Shown piece after piece: positions 1-10,102 of a stretch of 64,000 nucleotides of DNA (positions are counted from its first letter, which is position 1; every line of letters begins with the position of its first letter). The position numbers were made by a program, and so were the translations under genes. Location: the NCBI RefSeq assembly GCF_047425865.1, contig NZ_CP179735.1; one strand, 5' to 3'. Under the pieces are notes generated by a model that did no database searches, had not been told where the DNA came from, and saw only the letters and a list, made by a program, of their open reading frames with translations. The stretch is from Macrococcoides equi (lineage in GTDB: Bacteria > Bacillota > Bacilli > Staphylococcales > Staphylococcaceae).

Positions 1-2774
<2,774 letters not shown>

Positions 2775-2868
2775 TTTTATAAGATTTTTTGCACGGTGAT
2801 GTTTGGTACATCATATTTCTTCTTAAGTTTATCTAGTTTTGAAGGTACAATACCTTTAATATACTTTG
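2775..2868 (+). other. 23S-5S spacer with 3' arm of the 23S processing stem (copy 1)
   Basis: The first ~70 nt match the spacer behind the complete 23S copy, including the segment 2819-2846 that is complementary to the sequence preceding 23S in the other operon (42070-42096). After 'tagttttgaa' the two spacers diverge: this one reaches 5S in about 20 nt, while the other is more than 100 nt longer. Confidence 0.75.
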
Positions 2869-2984
2869 TCTGGTGACGATGGCAGAGAGGTCACACCTGT
2901 TCCCATACCGAACACAGAAGTTAAGCTCTCTAGCGCCGATGGTAGTTGGTCTTACGATCCGCGAGAGTAGGACGTTGCCGGGCA
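2869..2984 (+). rRNA. 5S ribosomal RNA (copy 1)
   Basis: A 116-nt gene identical by eye to the two other 5S copies in the window (39351 and 45327). It contains the conserved CCGAACACAGAAG loop and complementary ends. It closes the first rrn operon. Confidence 0.97.
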
Positions 2985-3027
2985 GATTTATAGTAATACC
3001 TTAAATGGATGCGATGAGCCGCAAACG

Positions 3028-3058
3028 AGTGACCTGTTAGGTCTCTTTTTTTTTGCTT
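3028..3058 (+). terminator. Rho-independent terminator of the first rrn operon
   Basis: A short hairpin (gacct-gtt-aggtc) is followed by a run of T residues, 45 nt after the 5S gene. Confidence 0.8.
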
Positions 3059-3092
3059 TTTTTTAAGTAATGTTATTGATATGTTATTTTTT

Positions 3093-3116
3093 CTATCATT
3101 TTTGATAGAATATACT
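3093..3116 (+). promoter_or_regulatory. Inverted repeat next to a probable -10 box, upstream of the decarboxylase gene
   Basis: CTATCA (3093-3098) and TGATAG (3103-3108) form a perfect 6-bp inverted repeat with a 4-nt gap. It lies directly before a -10-like TATACT (3111-3116). No good -35 box is visible at the right distance, so this could be an operator or activator site. The assignment is an inference from position. Confidence 0.35.
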
Positions 3117-3169
3117 AATAAGTTTCAATTAATAATTTGAAATTAGTAGTCAATAAAGGAGTTCTATTT

Positions 3170-4522
3170 ATGAAGATGTTTGAGGCAATGCGTAAACATT
3201 TTACGAAGCAGCCTATCTCATTACATGTTCCTGGACATCATTATCAAACAATCGGGAATTTAAAAGCCCTGGATTTAAAATATGATATTACAGAGATTTC
3301 AGGAATGGATGATTATCACCATGCAAATGGTGTTATAAAGCATAGTGAAGAACTTTTACTGAAACCAGGATATCACGCGCGATTTCTTGTGAATGGCACT
3401 ACGGTGGGGTTACTTGCAGTAATTATGTCATATATAGAATCTAAAGATGCACCTTCAATTGCTATTATGAGAAATGCTCATAAATCTATTTATAATACTA
3501 TTAATTTAGGTAAAGGCAGTGCTTATATCCTGCCAACAGAAGTTTCAAAAATTACTCAGGAATTTAGTGGTGTTAATTTAGAAGCAATCAATGGGTCTTT
3601 GCTTAAAAATATTAAACTAGCAGTCTTAACTTATCCGAACTATTATGGTGAAACATATGATATAGCACCTGTCATAGAGTATTTTCATAGCTATAATATT
3701 CCTGTACTAGTTGATGAAGCACATGGAGCACATTTTGATATTACAGATAGATTTCCTAATAGTACTTTAAACTTTAATGCTGATTTTGTCGTACAATCAT
3801 TTCATAAGACTTTGCCTGCATTTACCATGAGTTCAGTAATATATATGAATAATAGGCTAGATGATAGCTTCGTTTATCGTGTTAATCATTTTCTATCTGT
3901 ATTACAGTCGTCTAGTCCCTCTTATCTGTTAATGCTTGGTTTAGAGCATGCAAATGAATTCTTTCAAGTTTATAAAGATGATTTATTTTTTGAAAGAAGA
4001 AAGATTTTAGTGAATACTTTAAGAAAGAAATTTAATGTGATTGAGGTTTCAGATCCACTCAAAATTATGATAGCACATAATGATTATACGGGTAGACAGG
4101 TTGCTGAACTATTAGAAAAACATGGGATATATACAGAGCTTTCAAATGAAAAGTTTGTATTATGTGTATTACCTCTATGGCATATTGGAGACCATTATTT
4201 ATTTAATAGTTTAGTCGAAAGAATTGATACATTACACCTTTCTTCATTACAGGTCAGAAGTGAAGTGCATAAAGAATTATTATATAATCAAAAAGACGGT
4301 ATTTATATTTCCCAGGAAAACAAAGATATCAAGGAATGTAATTTAGAAGAGAGTGAGGGTTATAAAGTAGCAGATAACATAATCCCTTACCCACCAGGCA
4401 TTCCATATATCTTAGCGGGAGAGAATATAAGAAAAGAACATATCGAAGAAATTGCTAAATTTTTAAACTTAGGTGGCAATATACATGGTGTACATCATGG
4501 TAAAATTCGTGTGATTGAATAG
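3170..4522 (+). CDS. Orn/Lys/Arg decarboxylase family PLP enzyme
   Basis: A fold-type I pyridoxal-phosphate enzyme of the basic amino acid decarboxylase family (short Gram-positive form, like Bacillus YaaO/SpeA). The substrate (lysine, arginine or ornithine) cannot be told from sequence. The motif DEAHGAH starts at residue 182 (Asp binds the PLP pyridine nitrogen) and the PLP lysine is K213 in QSFHKT. The protein has 450 residues, a normal length. I chose ATG 3170 because AAGGAG (3156-3161) is 8 nt upstream. An in-frame TTG at 3137 has no such site. The gene sits between an rrn operon and tmk as in Staphylococcus aureus, and tmk follows after 9 nt, so the two are probably co-transcribed. Confidence 0.85.
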   Translation: MKMFEAMRKHFTKQPISLHVPGHHYQTIGNLKALDLKYDITEISGMDDYHHANGVIKHSEELLLKPGYHARFLVNGTTVGLLAVIMSYIESKDAPSIAIMRNAHKSIYNTINLGKGSAYILPTEVSKITQEFSGVNLEAINGSLLKNIKLAVLTYPNYYGETYDIAPVIEYFHSYNIPVLVDEAHGAHFDITDRFPNSTLNFNADFVVQSFHKTLPAFTMSSVIYMNNRLDDSFVYRVNHFLSVLQSSSPSYLLMLGLEHANEFFQVYKDDLFFERRKILVNTLRKKFNVIEVSDPLKIMIAHNDYTGRQVAELLEKHGIYTELSNEKFVLCVLPLWHIGDHYLFNSLVERIDTLHLSSLQVRSEVHKELLYNQKDGIYISQENKDIKECNLEESEGYKVADNIIPYPPGIPYILAGENIRKEHIEEIAKFLNLGGNIHGVHHGKIRVIE

Positions 4523-4531
4523 GAGATTATA

Positions 4532-5146
4532 ATGAGTTTATTTATTACTATAGAAGGTCCGGAAGGGTCTGGAAAAAGTACGATAGTGAATGAGATAAAA
4601 GAAGTTTTAAGTGAAAAGTATCCAGTCATTACAACGCGTGAACCTGGTGGAATTAAAATTAGTGAAGATATCCGCAATATTATTCTTGATGATGCAAATG
4701 CAATGGATTATAGAACAGAAGCATTACTTTTTGCAGCAAGTCGCAGGCAACACTTAGTTGAGAAGGTATTGCCGGCATTGAATGAGGGCATGATTGTTAT
4801 ATGTGATCGTTTCATTGATAGTTCATTAGCTTATCAAGGTCATGCCCGTGGTATTGGTATGGACGACATTCGTACAATTAATGAGTTCGCTATAGAAGGT
4901 AAATATCCTGATTTAACACTTTATTTAAGAGTTGAACCAGAAGTTGGTTTATCGCGTATAAGAGAAAATGCTAGAGAGATTAATCGATTAGATAAAGAAA
5001 CGATTGAATTTCATCAACATGTAGTAGAAGGCTATGATCAATTGTTAAGTATGTATCCTGAACGTATTAAACTAGTTGATGCTGCACAATCTGTTGAAAA
5101 AGTATTAGCGGATTGTTTAGAGATAATTTATGAATGCTTAAAGTAG
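4532..5146 (+). CDS. tmk: Thymidylate kinase
   Basis: Phosphorylates dTMP to dTDP with ATP in the cytoplasm, the step both de novo and salvage dTTP synthesis need. The P-loop GPEGSGKST lies at residues 9-17 (K15) and the DRF substrate motif at 92-94, followed by SSLAYQG. At 204 residues it is full length. AGGAGA just before the ATG overlaps the stop of the upstream gene. The tmk-pstA-holB order is conserved across Bacillales. Confidence 0.97.
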   Translation: MSLFITIEGPEGSGKSTIVNEIKEVLSEKYPVITTREPGGIKISEDIRNIILDDANAMDYRTEALLFAASRRQHLVEKVLPALNEGMIVICDRFIDSSLAYQGHARGIGMDDIRTINEFAIEGKYPDLTLYLRVEPEVGLSRIRENAREINRLDKETIEFHQHVVEGYDQLLSMYPERIKLVDAAQSVEKVLADCLEIIYECLK

Positions 5147-5187
5147 TTTATGATATAATTTAGGATATATGATAAGAGGTGTATGCA

Positions 5188-5517
5188 ATGAAAATGGTAA
5201 TAGCAATCGTACAAGATCAAGATAGCCAAAGTCTTTCGGATGTATTGACTAAAAATAATTTTAGAACAACGAAACTTGCATCAACCGGTGGATTCTTAAG
5301 AGCTGGAAACACTACATTTTTATGTGGTGTCGATGATGAGCGTGTCAATGAATTAATGTCTTTAATCGACCGCACATGTGGTAATAGAGAACAAATCGTG
5401 ACACCTGTTACACCTATGGGAGGCAATGCAGATGCATATATTCCATATCCAGTAGAAGTCGAAGTTGGCGGTGCGACAGTATTTGTGATGCCTATTGAAC
5501 AATTTCATCAGTTTTAA
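5188..5517 (+). CDS. pstA: Cyclic-di-AMP receptor PstA/DarA (PII-like)
   Basis: A PII-like trimeric protein that binds c-di-AMP; its downstream role is not fully settled. The 109-residue protein is nearly collinear with S. aureus PstA (TGGFLRAGNTTFLCGV, TPMGG, PYPVEVEVGGATVFV). I chose ATG 5188 (MKMVIAIVQDQ) because AGAGGTG lies 7-8 nt upstream. An in-frame GTG at 5179 overlaps that site. A TATAAT at 5154-5159 may allow separate transcription from tmk. A small hairpin with a T run follows the gene. Confidence 0.95.
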   Translation: MKMVIAIVQDQDSQSLSDVLTKNNFRTTKLASTGGFLRAGNTTFLCGVDDERVNELMSLIDRTCGNREQIVTPVTPMGGNADAYIPYPVEVEVGGATVFVMPIEQFHQF

Positions 5518-5524
5518 AAAATTT

Positions 5525-5544
5525 GCTGCCTAGTGCAGCTTTTT
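5525..5544 (+). terminator. Short terminator-like hairpin between pstA and holB
   Basis: GCTGC (5525-5529) pairs with GCAGC (5535-5539) and is followed by TTTTT. The 5-bp stem is weak and probably only partly effective, because holB starts 24 nt later. Confidence 0.55.
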
Positions 5545-5567
5545 CATTATATAAAGGAGTAGATGAG

Positions 5568-6488
5568 ATGCATGATCACCTTCAAACTTTAATCGATAAT
5601 CAAAAGATAAGCCATGCTTATTTATTTGAAGGGCAAAATAGAAATCAATTGAAAGAAGAGGCTATGCGCTTCGCTTCAAACATACTTTGTGGTGATAATA
5701 AAAATTGTCAGAGTCGTGTTGCAAACTTAAACTATGCTGATTTCTTAATGCTTGAAACCAATGAAGCCACGATAAAAAAAGAAATGATTGAAGATGTCCT
5801 GCATCGGATGAATCAAAAACCAATCGAAGGTAGTTATAAAGTTTATATTATCATGGACTTTGATAAAGTAACTGTTCAGGGTGAGAATAGTATTTTAAAG
5901 TTTTTAGAAGAGCCACCTGAAAATACTGTAGCAATATTAGTCACATCATCACCAAAATTAATACTACCTACAATACACTCACGATGTCAGCATATCCATA
6001 TACAAGATTCAGAAAATAAACTGGCTGAAAGAACGGATCTAGACATCCCTAAATCTATACTAGCTACAATGAACGGTCTTAATTTTAGTGTGGAAGATGC
6101 CAAAGAGTGGAGTACAGAACAAAACTTTTCTGAAATAAAGTCTGTTATAATTAAGTGGTGCCAAACTTTGCTCAACAGTGATACAATGGGTTTAATTCAA
6201 ATTGTGAATTTACTTGAAACACTAGATAGTCGTGATAAACAACTTGTAGGATTAGATTTAATACAGCTATATCTTCAAGATTTAATGTATATATTAATTG
6301 ATCATAAAATTACGTGTTATCCAGAAAGTACAGATATACTACAGCAACAGGCAAAACGAGTCACAATTGATAAGTGTGTCAAAATGATAGACCATGCGCT
6401 TGAAGCGAAACAAAAGTTATTACAGTATGTAAACGTTACATTGGTATATGAAGCGTTAGCGATTCAAATGCTTGATGAGGTGAAATAA
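5568..6488 (+). CDS. holB: DNA polymerase III subunit delta'
   Basis: The clamp-loader delta' subunit, which helps load the beta sliding clamp during replication. Diagnostic segments are SHAYLFEGQ near the N terminus, KVYIIMDFDKVTVQGENSILKFLEEPP and SRCQHI (arginine-finger region). As in staphylococcal delta', there is no usable Walker A motif and the zinc-binding cysteine set is reduced. I chose ATG 5568 (306 residues) because AAAGGAG at 5553-5559 has ideal spacing. The longer frame from 5523 would run through the hairpin. The stop overlaps the ricT start (TAATG). Confidence 0.93.
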   Translation: MHDHLQTLIDNQKISHAYLFEGQNRNQLKEEAMRFASNILCGDNKNCQSRVANLNYADFLMLETNEATIKKEMIEDVLHRMNQKPIEGSYKVYIIMDFDKVTVQGENSILKFLEEPPENTVAILVTSSPKLILPTIHSRCQHIHIQDSENKLAERTDLDIPKSILATMNGLNFSVEDAKEWSTEQNFSEIKSVIIKWCQTLLNSDTMGLIQIVNLLETLDSRDKQLVGLDLIQLYLQDLMYILIDHKITCYPESTDILQQQAKRVTIDKCVKMIDHALEAKQKLLQYVNVTLVYEALAIQMLDEVK

Positions 6489-7288
6489 TGATTGAAATTA
6501 TAGGAGTAAAGTTTCAGAAATCAGGTAAAACAGAATATTATCAGCCTGGTGATGAACAATTTGCAGTGAATGAACTTGCAGTGATTGATAATAAAAAAAG
6601 AGGCGTGGAACTTGCGCGCGTCACTATAGCAAATAAATTAGTTTCAGAAGAGGATGTTGTGATGCCGGTTCCAATGATTCACCGACGAGCAACTGAACAA
6701 GACATATTAAAATATGAACAAAATATGTTAGATGCAGATCGTGCATTAGAATTGTGTAAAATGCATGTAAAGAATCACAATTTAGACATGCGATTAGTCA
6801 ATGCGACTTATACATTAGATAAAGCTAAAATAATCTTTAATTTTACGGCTAATGAACGTGTAGATTTTCGTGAGCTCGTTAAAAGCCTTGCTTATGATCT
6901 CAAAACACGTATAGAGTTACGTCAAATTGGTGTTAGAGATGAAGCTAAAATTCTTGGTGGGATTGGACCGTGTGGTAGAAGTTTATGTTGTGCAACTTAT
7001 TTAGGTGATTTTGAACCTGTCTCTATAAAAATGGCCAAAGATCAAAATCTATCACTTAACCCAACTAAAATATCAGGTGCCTGTGGCAGGCTAATGTGCT
7101 GTTTAAAATATGAAAATGATTATTATGAAGAAACTCGACGTTTGTTACCTGACATCGGCCAGGAAATACAAACGCCTGAAGGATTGGGACGAGTAATCGG
7201 CTTAAATATTTTAGATGTGACAATGCAAGTGAAGTTAAAGGGTATCGAAACGCCAGTCGTTTATCATATTGATGAGGTAGAAGTTTAG
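6488..7288 (+). CDS. ricT: PSP1-domain protein RicT (YaaT)
   Basis: RicT belongs to the Ric (YaaT-YlbF-YmcA) complex, which binds Fe-S clusters and directs RNase Y cleavage of certain transcripts in Bacillus. The clusters CGRSLCC (residues 162-168) and CGRLMCC (199-205) are the family signature and hold the cluster ligands. The 266-residue length is normal. It overlaps holB by one base and is followed by yabA after 7 nt, so translation is coupled in one operon. Confidence 0.93.
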   Translation: MIEIIGVKFQKSGKTEYYQPGDEQFAVNELAVIDNKKRGVELARVTIANKLVSEEDVVMPVPMIHRRATEQDILKYEQNMLDADRALELCKMHVKNHNLDMRLVNATYTLDKAKIIFNFTANERVDFRELVKSLAYDLKTRIELRQIGVRDEAKILGGIGPCGRSLCCATYLGDFEPVSIKMAKDQNLSLNPTKISGACGRLMCCLKYENDYYEETRRLLPDIGQEIQTPEGLGRVIGLNILDVTMQVKLKGIETPVVYHIDEVEV

Positions 7289-7295
7289 GAGGTTT

Positions 7296-7628
7296 ATGAT
7301 GAACCGCGATGAATTATTTAATGCTTTGACGAAATTAGAGAAGCAAATTAATGGTGTTAATGAGAGTTATGAGGCATTAAAAGAAATAACAGTTGCTTTA
7401 GTTGAAGAAAATGTCGCTTTAAAACTTGAGAACGATAATTTACAGCGTTTTATACAAGTTCCAAAAGAAGAACCGAAAAAAAATAACAGTAAAGTACTTC
7501 AAAGTAAAGATAATTTAGCAATGCTATATGCGGAAGGCTTCCATATCTGTCCTACAGATTTATTTGGAAAACACCGTGGTGGCGGGGACTGTATTTTTTG
7601 CTTAAGCTTACTGTCAGATAAAGAATAA
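7296..7628 (+). CDS. yabA: Replication initiation control protein YabA
   Basis: YabA binds DnaA and the DnaN clamp and restrains over-initiation of replication. The N-terminal ~60 residues are predicted coiled coil (tetramerisation), and the C-terminal zinc-binding part is seen as HICPTDLFGKHRGGGDCIFC. The 110-residue length fits the family. Two adjacent ATG codons (7296, 7299) are possible starts behind GGAGG; the first is used here. A terminator hairpin follows at once. Confidence 0.93.
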   Translation: MMNRDELFNALTKLEKQINGVNESYEALKEITVALVEENVALKLENDNLQRFIQVPKEEPKKNNSKVLQSKDNLAMLYAEGFHICPTDLFGKHRGGGDCIFCLSLLSDKE

Positions 7629-7651
7629 AAAAGGGCGAAAGCCTTTTTTTA
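7628..7651 (+). terminator. Terminator after yabA
   Basis: The small hairpin aagggc-gaaa-gcctt, preceded by A residues and followed by a T run, lies between yabA and trmN6. The downstream gene starts 15 nt later, so readthrough is likely. Confidence 0.7.
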
Positions 7652-7665
7652 TTGGAGGTATAGAT

Positions 7666-8394
7666 ATGTTGCTTGAAAACGAAAGATTAGACAAGCTAAT
7701 TAAAGAAAACTTATCAATTATTCAAAATGATGAAGTATTCTCTTTTTCAACAGATGCATTATTACTAGCGCATTTTACAACATTGAAAAAGAAGGATAAG
7801 GTGATGGATATTTGTTCAGGGAATGGCATTATTCCGTTACTGCTTTCCCACAAAACGAATATGCCAATTGAAGGTATTGAAATTCAGTCTCAACTTGTAG
7901 ATATGGCTAGACGTTCCTTTCAGTATAATCATCTTGAAAGTCAAATCGAAATGCATGCAATGGATATAAAAGATGTCAAAAAAAACTTTATTCCGAGTCA
8001 ATATGATGTTGTAACGTGTAATCCTCCATACTTTAGATCCAATCAAAGTTACCAGCATCTTAAAGAAGCGCATCGTATAGCCAGAACTGAAATCTTATGT
8101 ACTTTTGCGGATTGTGTAAGTGCTGCACAACATTTACTCAAGCAAGGTGGTAAGATGGTAGTAGTGCAACGAGCTGATCGGCTTGTAGATGTGCTGGTGG
8201 ATATGAGAGCGCAAAATATCGAACCGAAACGTATATATTCAATTTATTCATCACCGAATAAGCCTCAGGCAATTACAATTGTTGTTGAAGGGATAAAGGG
8301 TGGTAAGCCAGATGCAAAAGTGATGCCTCCTTTCTATATCTATGATGGAAAAAATGAGTATTCACAGGAAATGTGTGAGGTCTACTATGGATAA
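7666..8394 (+). CDS. trmN6: tRNA1(Val) (adenine(37)-N6)-methyltransferase family protein
   Basis: A SAM-dependent N6-adenine methyltransferase of the YabB/TrmN6 family. In Escherichia coli the homologue modifies A37 of tRNA1(Val); the substrate here is inferred. The SAM-binding motif is VMDICSGNG (residues 46-54) and the catalytic NPPY tetrad is at 119-122. At 242 residues it is full length. Its last 8 bases overlap the start of yazA, a Bacillales-conserved arrangement. Confidence 0.88.
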   Translation: MLLENERLDKLIKENLSIIQNDEVFSFSTDALLLAHFTTLKKKDKVMDICSGNGIIPLLLSHKTNMPIEGIEIQSQLVDMARRSFQYNHLESQIEMHAMDIKDVKKNFIPSQYDVVTCNPPYFRSNQSYQHLKEAHRIARTEILCTFADCVSAAQHLLKQGGKMVVVQRADRLVDVLVDMRAQNIEPKRIYSIYSSPNKPQAITIVVEGIKGGKPDAKVMPPFYIYDGKNEYSQEMCEVYYG

Positions 8395-8641
8395 ACACTT
8401 CATATATATATTAGAATGTAGTGATGGTTCTTTATATACAGGCTATACAAATGATTTGGATAAACGTCTGGATACTCATAATGCGGGAAAGGGTGCAAAG
8501 TACACGAGAATGCGTCTTCCTGTTAAACGTGTATATGAAGAAATATTTCATACGAAAAGAGAAGCAATGCAAAGAGAGTATGCTATAAAACAGTTAACAC
8601 GATCTCAAAAAATAAAATTAATTCAAGGAGATACTGTATGA
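8387..8641 (+). CDS. GIY-YIG nuclease superfamily protein (YazA/UPF0213)
   Basis: A small single-domain GIY-YIG protein of 84 residues with the motif FIYIL...SLYTGYT, followed by a conserved Arg (KRLDTHNAGKGAKYTR) and Glu. Its cellular substrate is unknown. I chose ATG 8387 (MDKHFIYILEC) because the domain starts right there. The longer frame from 8342 only adds residues overlapping trmN6. The stop overlaps the rsmI start (ATGA). Confidence 0.88.
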   Translation: MDKHFIYILECSDGSLYTGYTNDLDKRLDTHNAGKGAKYTRMRLPVKRVYEEIFHTKREAMQREYAIKQLTRSQKIKLIQGDTV

Positions 8642-9471
8642 GTGGAATCTTGTATTTAGTTGGTACACCTATCGGAAATCTGGAAGATATAACGTATAGA
8701 GCAGTAAGAATATTAAAAGAGGCAGATATAATTCTATGTGAGGATACACGCGTTACAAAAAAACTGGTAATGCATTATGAAATTGAAACACCGTTAAAAA
8801 GTTACCATGAACATAATCAGGCAAAAGTTACAGAAGATATAATAGAATTACTATCCAACGGAAATGACATCGCTTTAGTCTCTGATGCAGGCTTACCATT
8901 GATCAGTGATCCAGGGTATGAGTTAGTAGTTATTGCGAGAGATAAAGGAATTAAAGTAGAGACTGTACCAGGAGCGAATGCTGCGTTAACAGCATTAATG
9001 ACGAGTGGTATTAGCTCATATTCTTTTCTGTTTGACGGCTTCTTACCACGTAAAGATAATGAAAAAAAAGAGCGCTTAATTAGCATTATGTCATTGCCAC
9101 ATACGATTATCATTTACGAATCGCCGTTTCGTGTGAAACACACATTGGAGACTATTCAGAAGATAGATAGCGAACGTAAAGTATCTATATCTCGTGAACT
9201 GACTAAAAAGTTTGAACAAGTTGAAACAGATACAGTTTCTAATTTATTATTACGACTAGATGAAGATATTAAATTAAAGGGTGAGTTTGTAATAGTGATA
9301 GCAGGGAGTTCAGGGGATAACGATGTCAACTGGTGGTCAGAACTTTCTATAGAAGGACATGTTAACCATTATGTGAAAGAGGGCATGAGAAATAAGGATG
9401 CAATAAAACAAGTGGCACTTGATCGTGAGATGAAAAAAAATGAAGTCTATCAAATTTATCATGTTGATTAA
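8638..9471 (+). CDS. rsmI: 16S rRNA (cytidine(1402)-2'-O)-methyltransferase
   Basis: RsmI adds the 2'-O-methyl group to C1402 in the 16S decoding centre; RsmH adds the N4-methyl. It has the tetrapyrrole-methylase fold, with GTPIGNLEDIT near the N terminus, LVSDAGLPLISDPG, and a C-terminal helical region. The 277-residue length is normal. It is the last gene of the holB operon, overlapping yazA by 4 nt, and a strong bidirectional hairpin follows. Confidence 0.95.
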   Translation: MSGILYLVGTPIGNLEDITYRAVRILKEADIILCEDTRVTKKLVMHYEIETPLKSYHEHNQAKVTEDIIELLSNGNDIALVSDAGLPLISDPGYELVVIARDKGIKVETVPGANAALTALMTSGISSYSFLFDGFLPRKDNEKKERLISIMSLPHTIIIYESPFRVKHTLETIQKIDSERKVSISRELTKKFEQVETDTVSNLLLRLDEDIKLKGEFVIVIAGSSGDNDVNWWSELSIEGHVNHYVKEGMRNKDAIKQVALDREMKKNEVYQIYHVD

Positions 9472-9478
9472 ATACATC

Positions 9479-9517
9479 AAAAAAGAGATTCAGACTATCC
9501 TGAATCTCTTTTTTGTA
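9479..9517. terminator. Bidirectional terminator between rsmI and abrB
   Basis: AAAAAAGAGATTCAG and CTGAATCTCTTTTTT form a long perfect stem, with A and T runs on either side. It can end both rsmI (+) and the convergent abrB gene (-). Confidence 0.93.
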
Positions 9518-9523
9518 TGCAAA

Positions 9524-9799
9524 TTATTTTTCTTTGTCTTCAATCTCTTTTAAGATTTGTTCGATACCTTCTTTAGATAATACTAATTTACCACCAGCTA
9601 ATAAGTAGTTATCTTCAGAAACATCACCTGTAACTGCACAAGTCATGCTTGGTTTATATTTCTTTAAGATAATTTTATCTGCATCTGTGTAAATTTCTAA
9701 AGCATCTTTTTCAGCGATGTCTAAAATACGACGTAATTCGATAGGAATAACTACGCGTCCTAATTCGTCAACTTTTCTTACGATACCTGTAGATTTCAT
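9524..9799 (-). CDS. AbrB family transition-state regulator
   Basis: A 91-residue DNA-binding protein. Residues 4-26 (TGIVRKVDELGRVVIPIEL) are the SpoVT/AbrB swapped-hairpin domain, and the C-terminal part with CAVTGDVS...LAGGKLVLSKEG resembles the AbrB C-terminal dimerisation domain. In Bacillus, AbrB represses many post-exponential genes; targets here are unknown. I chose the start in front of MKSTGIV because a GGAGG site precedes it; the frame upstream of that is untranslated leader. Its promoter region has two TTCGACA repeats just after the expected transcription start, which suggests self-control (see findings). Confidence 0.9.
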   Translation of the reverse strand: MKSTGIVRKVDELGRVVIPIELRRILDIAEKDALEIYTDADKIILKKYKPSMTCAVTGDVSEDNYLLAGGKLVLSKEGIEQILKEIEDKEK

Positions 9800-9886
9800 A
9801 ATATATTTCCTCCAGAAATTGTTGTAATAGTAATTTGTGTAAATTCGACAAATATTCATTTAAAGTTCGACATTTGTCTTAATAAG

Positions 9887-9915
9887 AGTGTACTACCGTA
9901 ATTTTACATTGTCAA
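9887..9915 (-). promoter_or_regulatory. abrB promoter
   Basis: On the minus strand TTGACA (9915-9910), a 17-bp spacer and TACACT (9892-9887) form a good sigma-A promoter. Transcription should start near 9880. Confidence 0.75.
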
Positions 9916-10043
9916 CAAAATATCTTTAAATTCTTTATTTGTAATGGTTTAGTAATGTAATGTAATATTCTGTTATTAGATATTTTACTACATTTTACAA
10001 TTAATAAATTAATTTACTTGTCGAATTGTAAAGATTAGTCATA

Positions 10044-10072
10044 TTGAAAAAAAGCAAAAACTTCTGTATATT
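10044..10072 (+). promoter_or_regulatory. metG promoter
   Basis: TTGAAA (10044-10049), 17-bp spacer, TATATT (10067-10072). The predicted leader is only about 25 nt, which leaves no room for a T-box. Confidence 0.65.
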
Positions 10073-10102
10073 TAATAGATAGATATCACTAGGAGGACGA
10101 AC

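Larger units (their letters stand above)
9800..10102. other. abrB-metG divergent intergenic region with repeated TTCGACA sites
   Basis: About 300 AT-rich bases without a gene. It holds the abrB promoter (minus strand), the metG promoter (plus strand), two direct TTCGACA sites (9844-9850, 9866-9872; 22 bp apart) and an inverted copy in TTGTCGAATT (10018-10027). That inverted copy is the exact reverse complement of AATTCGACAA at 9842-9851. I see no riboswitch or T-box here. Confidence 0.6.

Noticed and set aside
9860..10102. A T-box or SAM riboswitch for metG
   Set aside because: The likely metG promoter at 10044-10072 leaves a leader of about 25 nt, and no T-box sequence or terminator is present.
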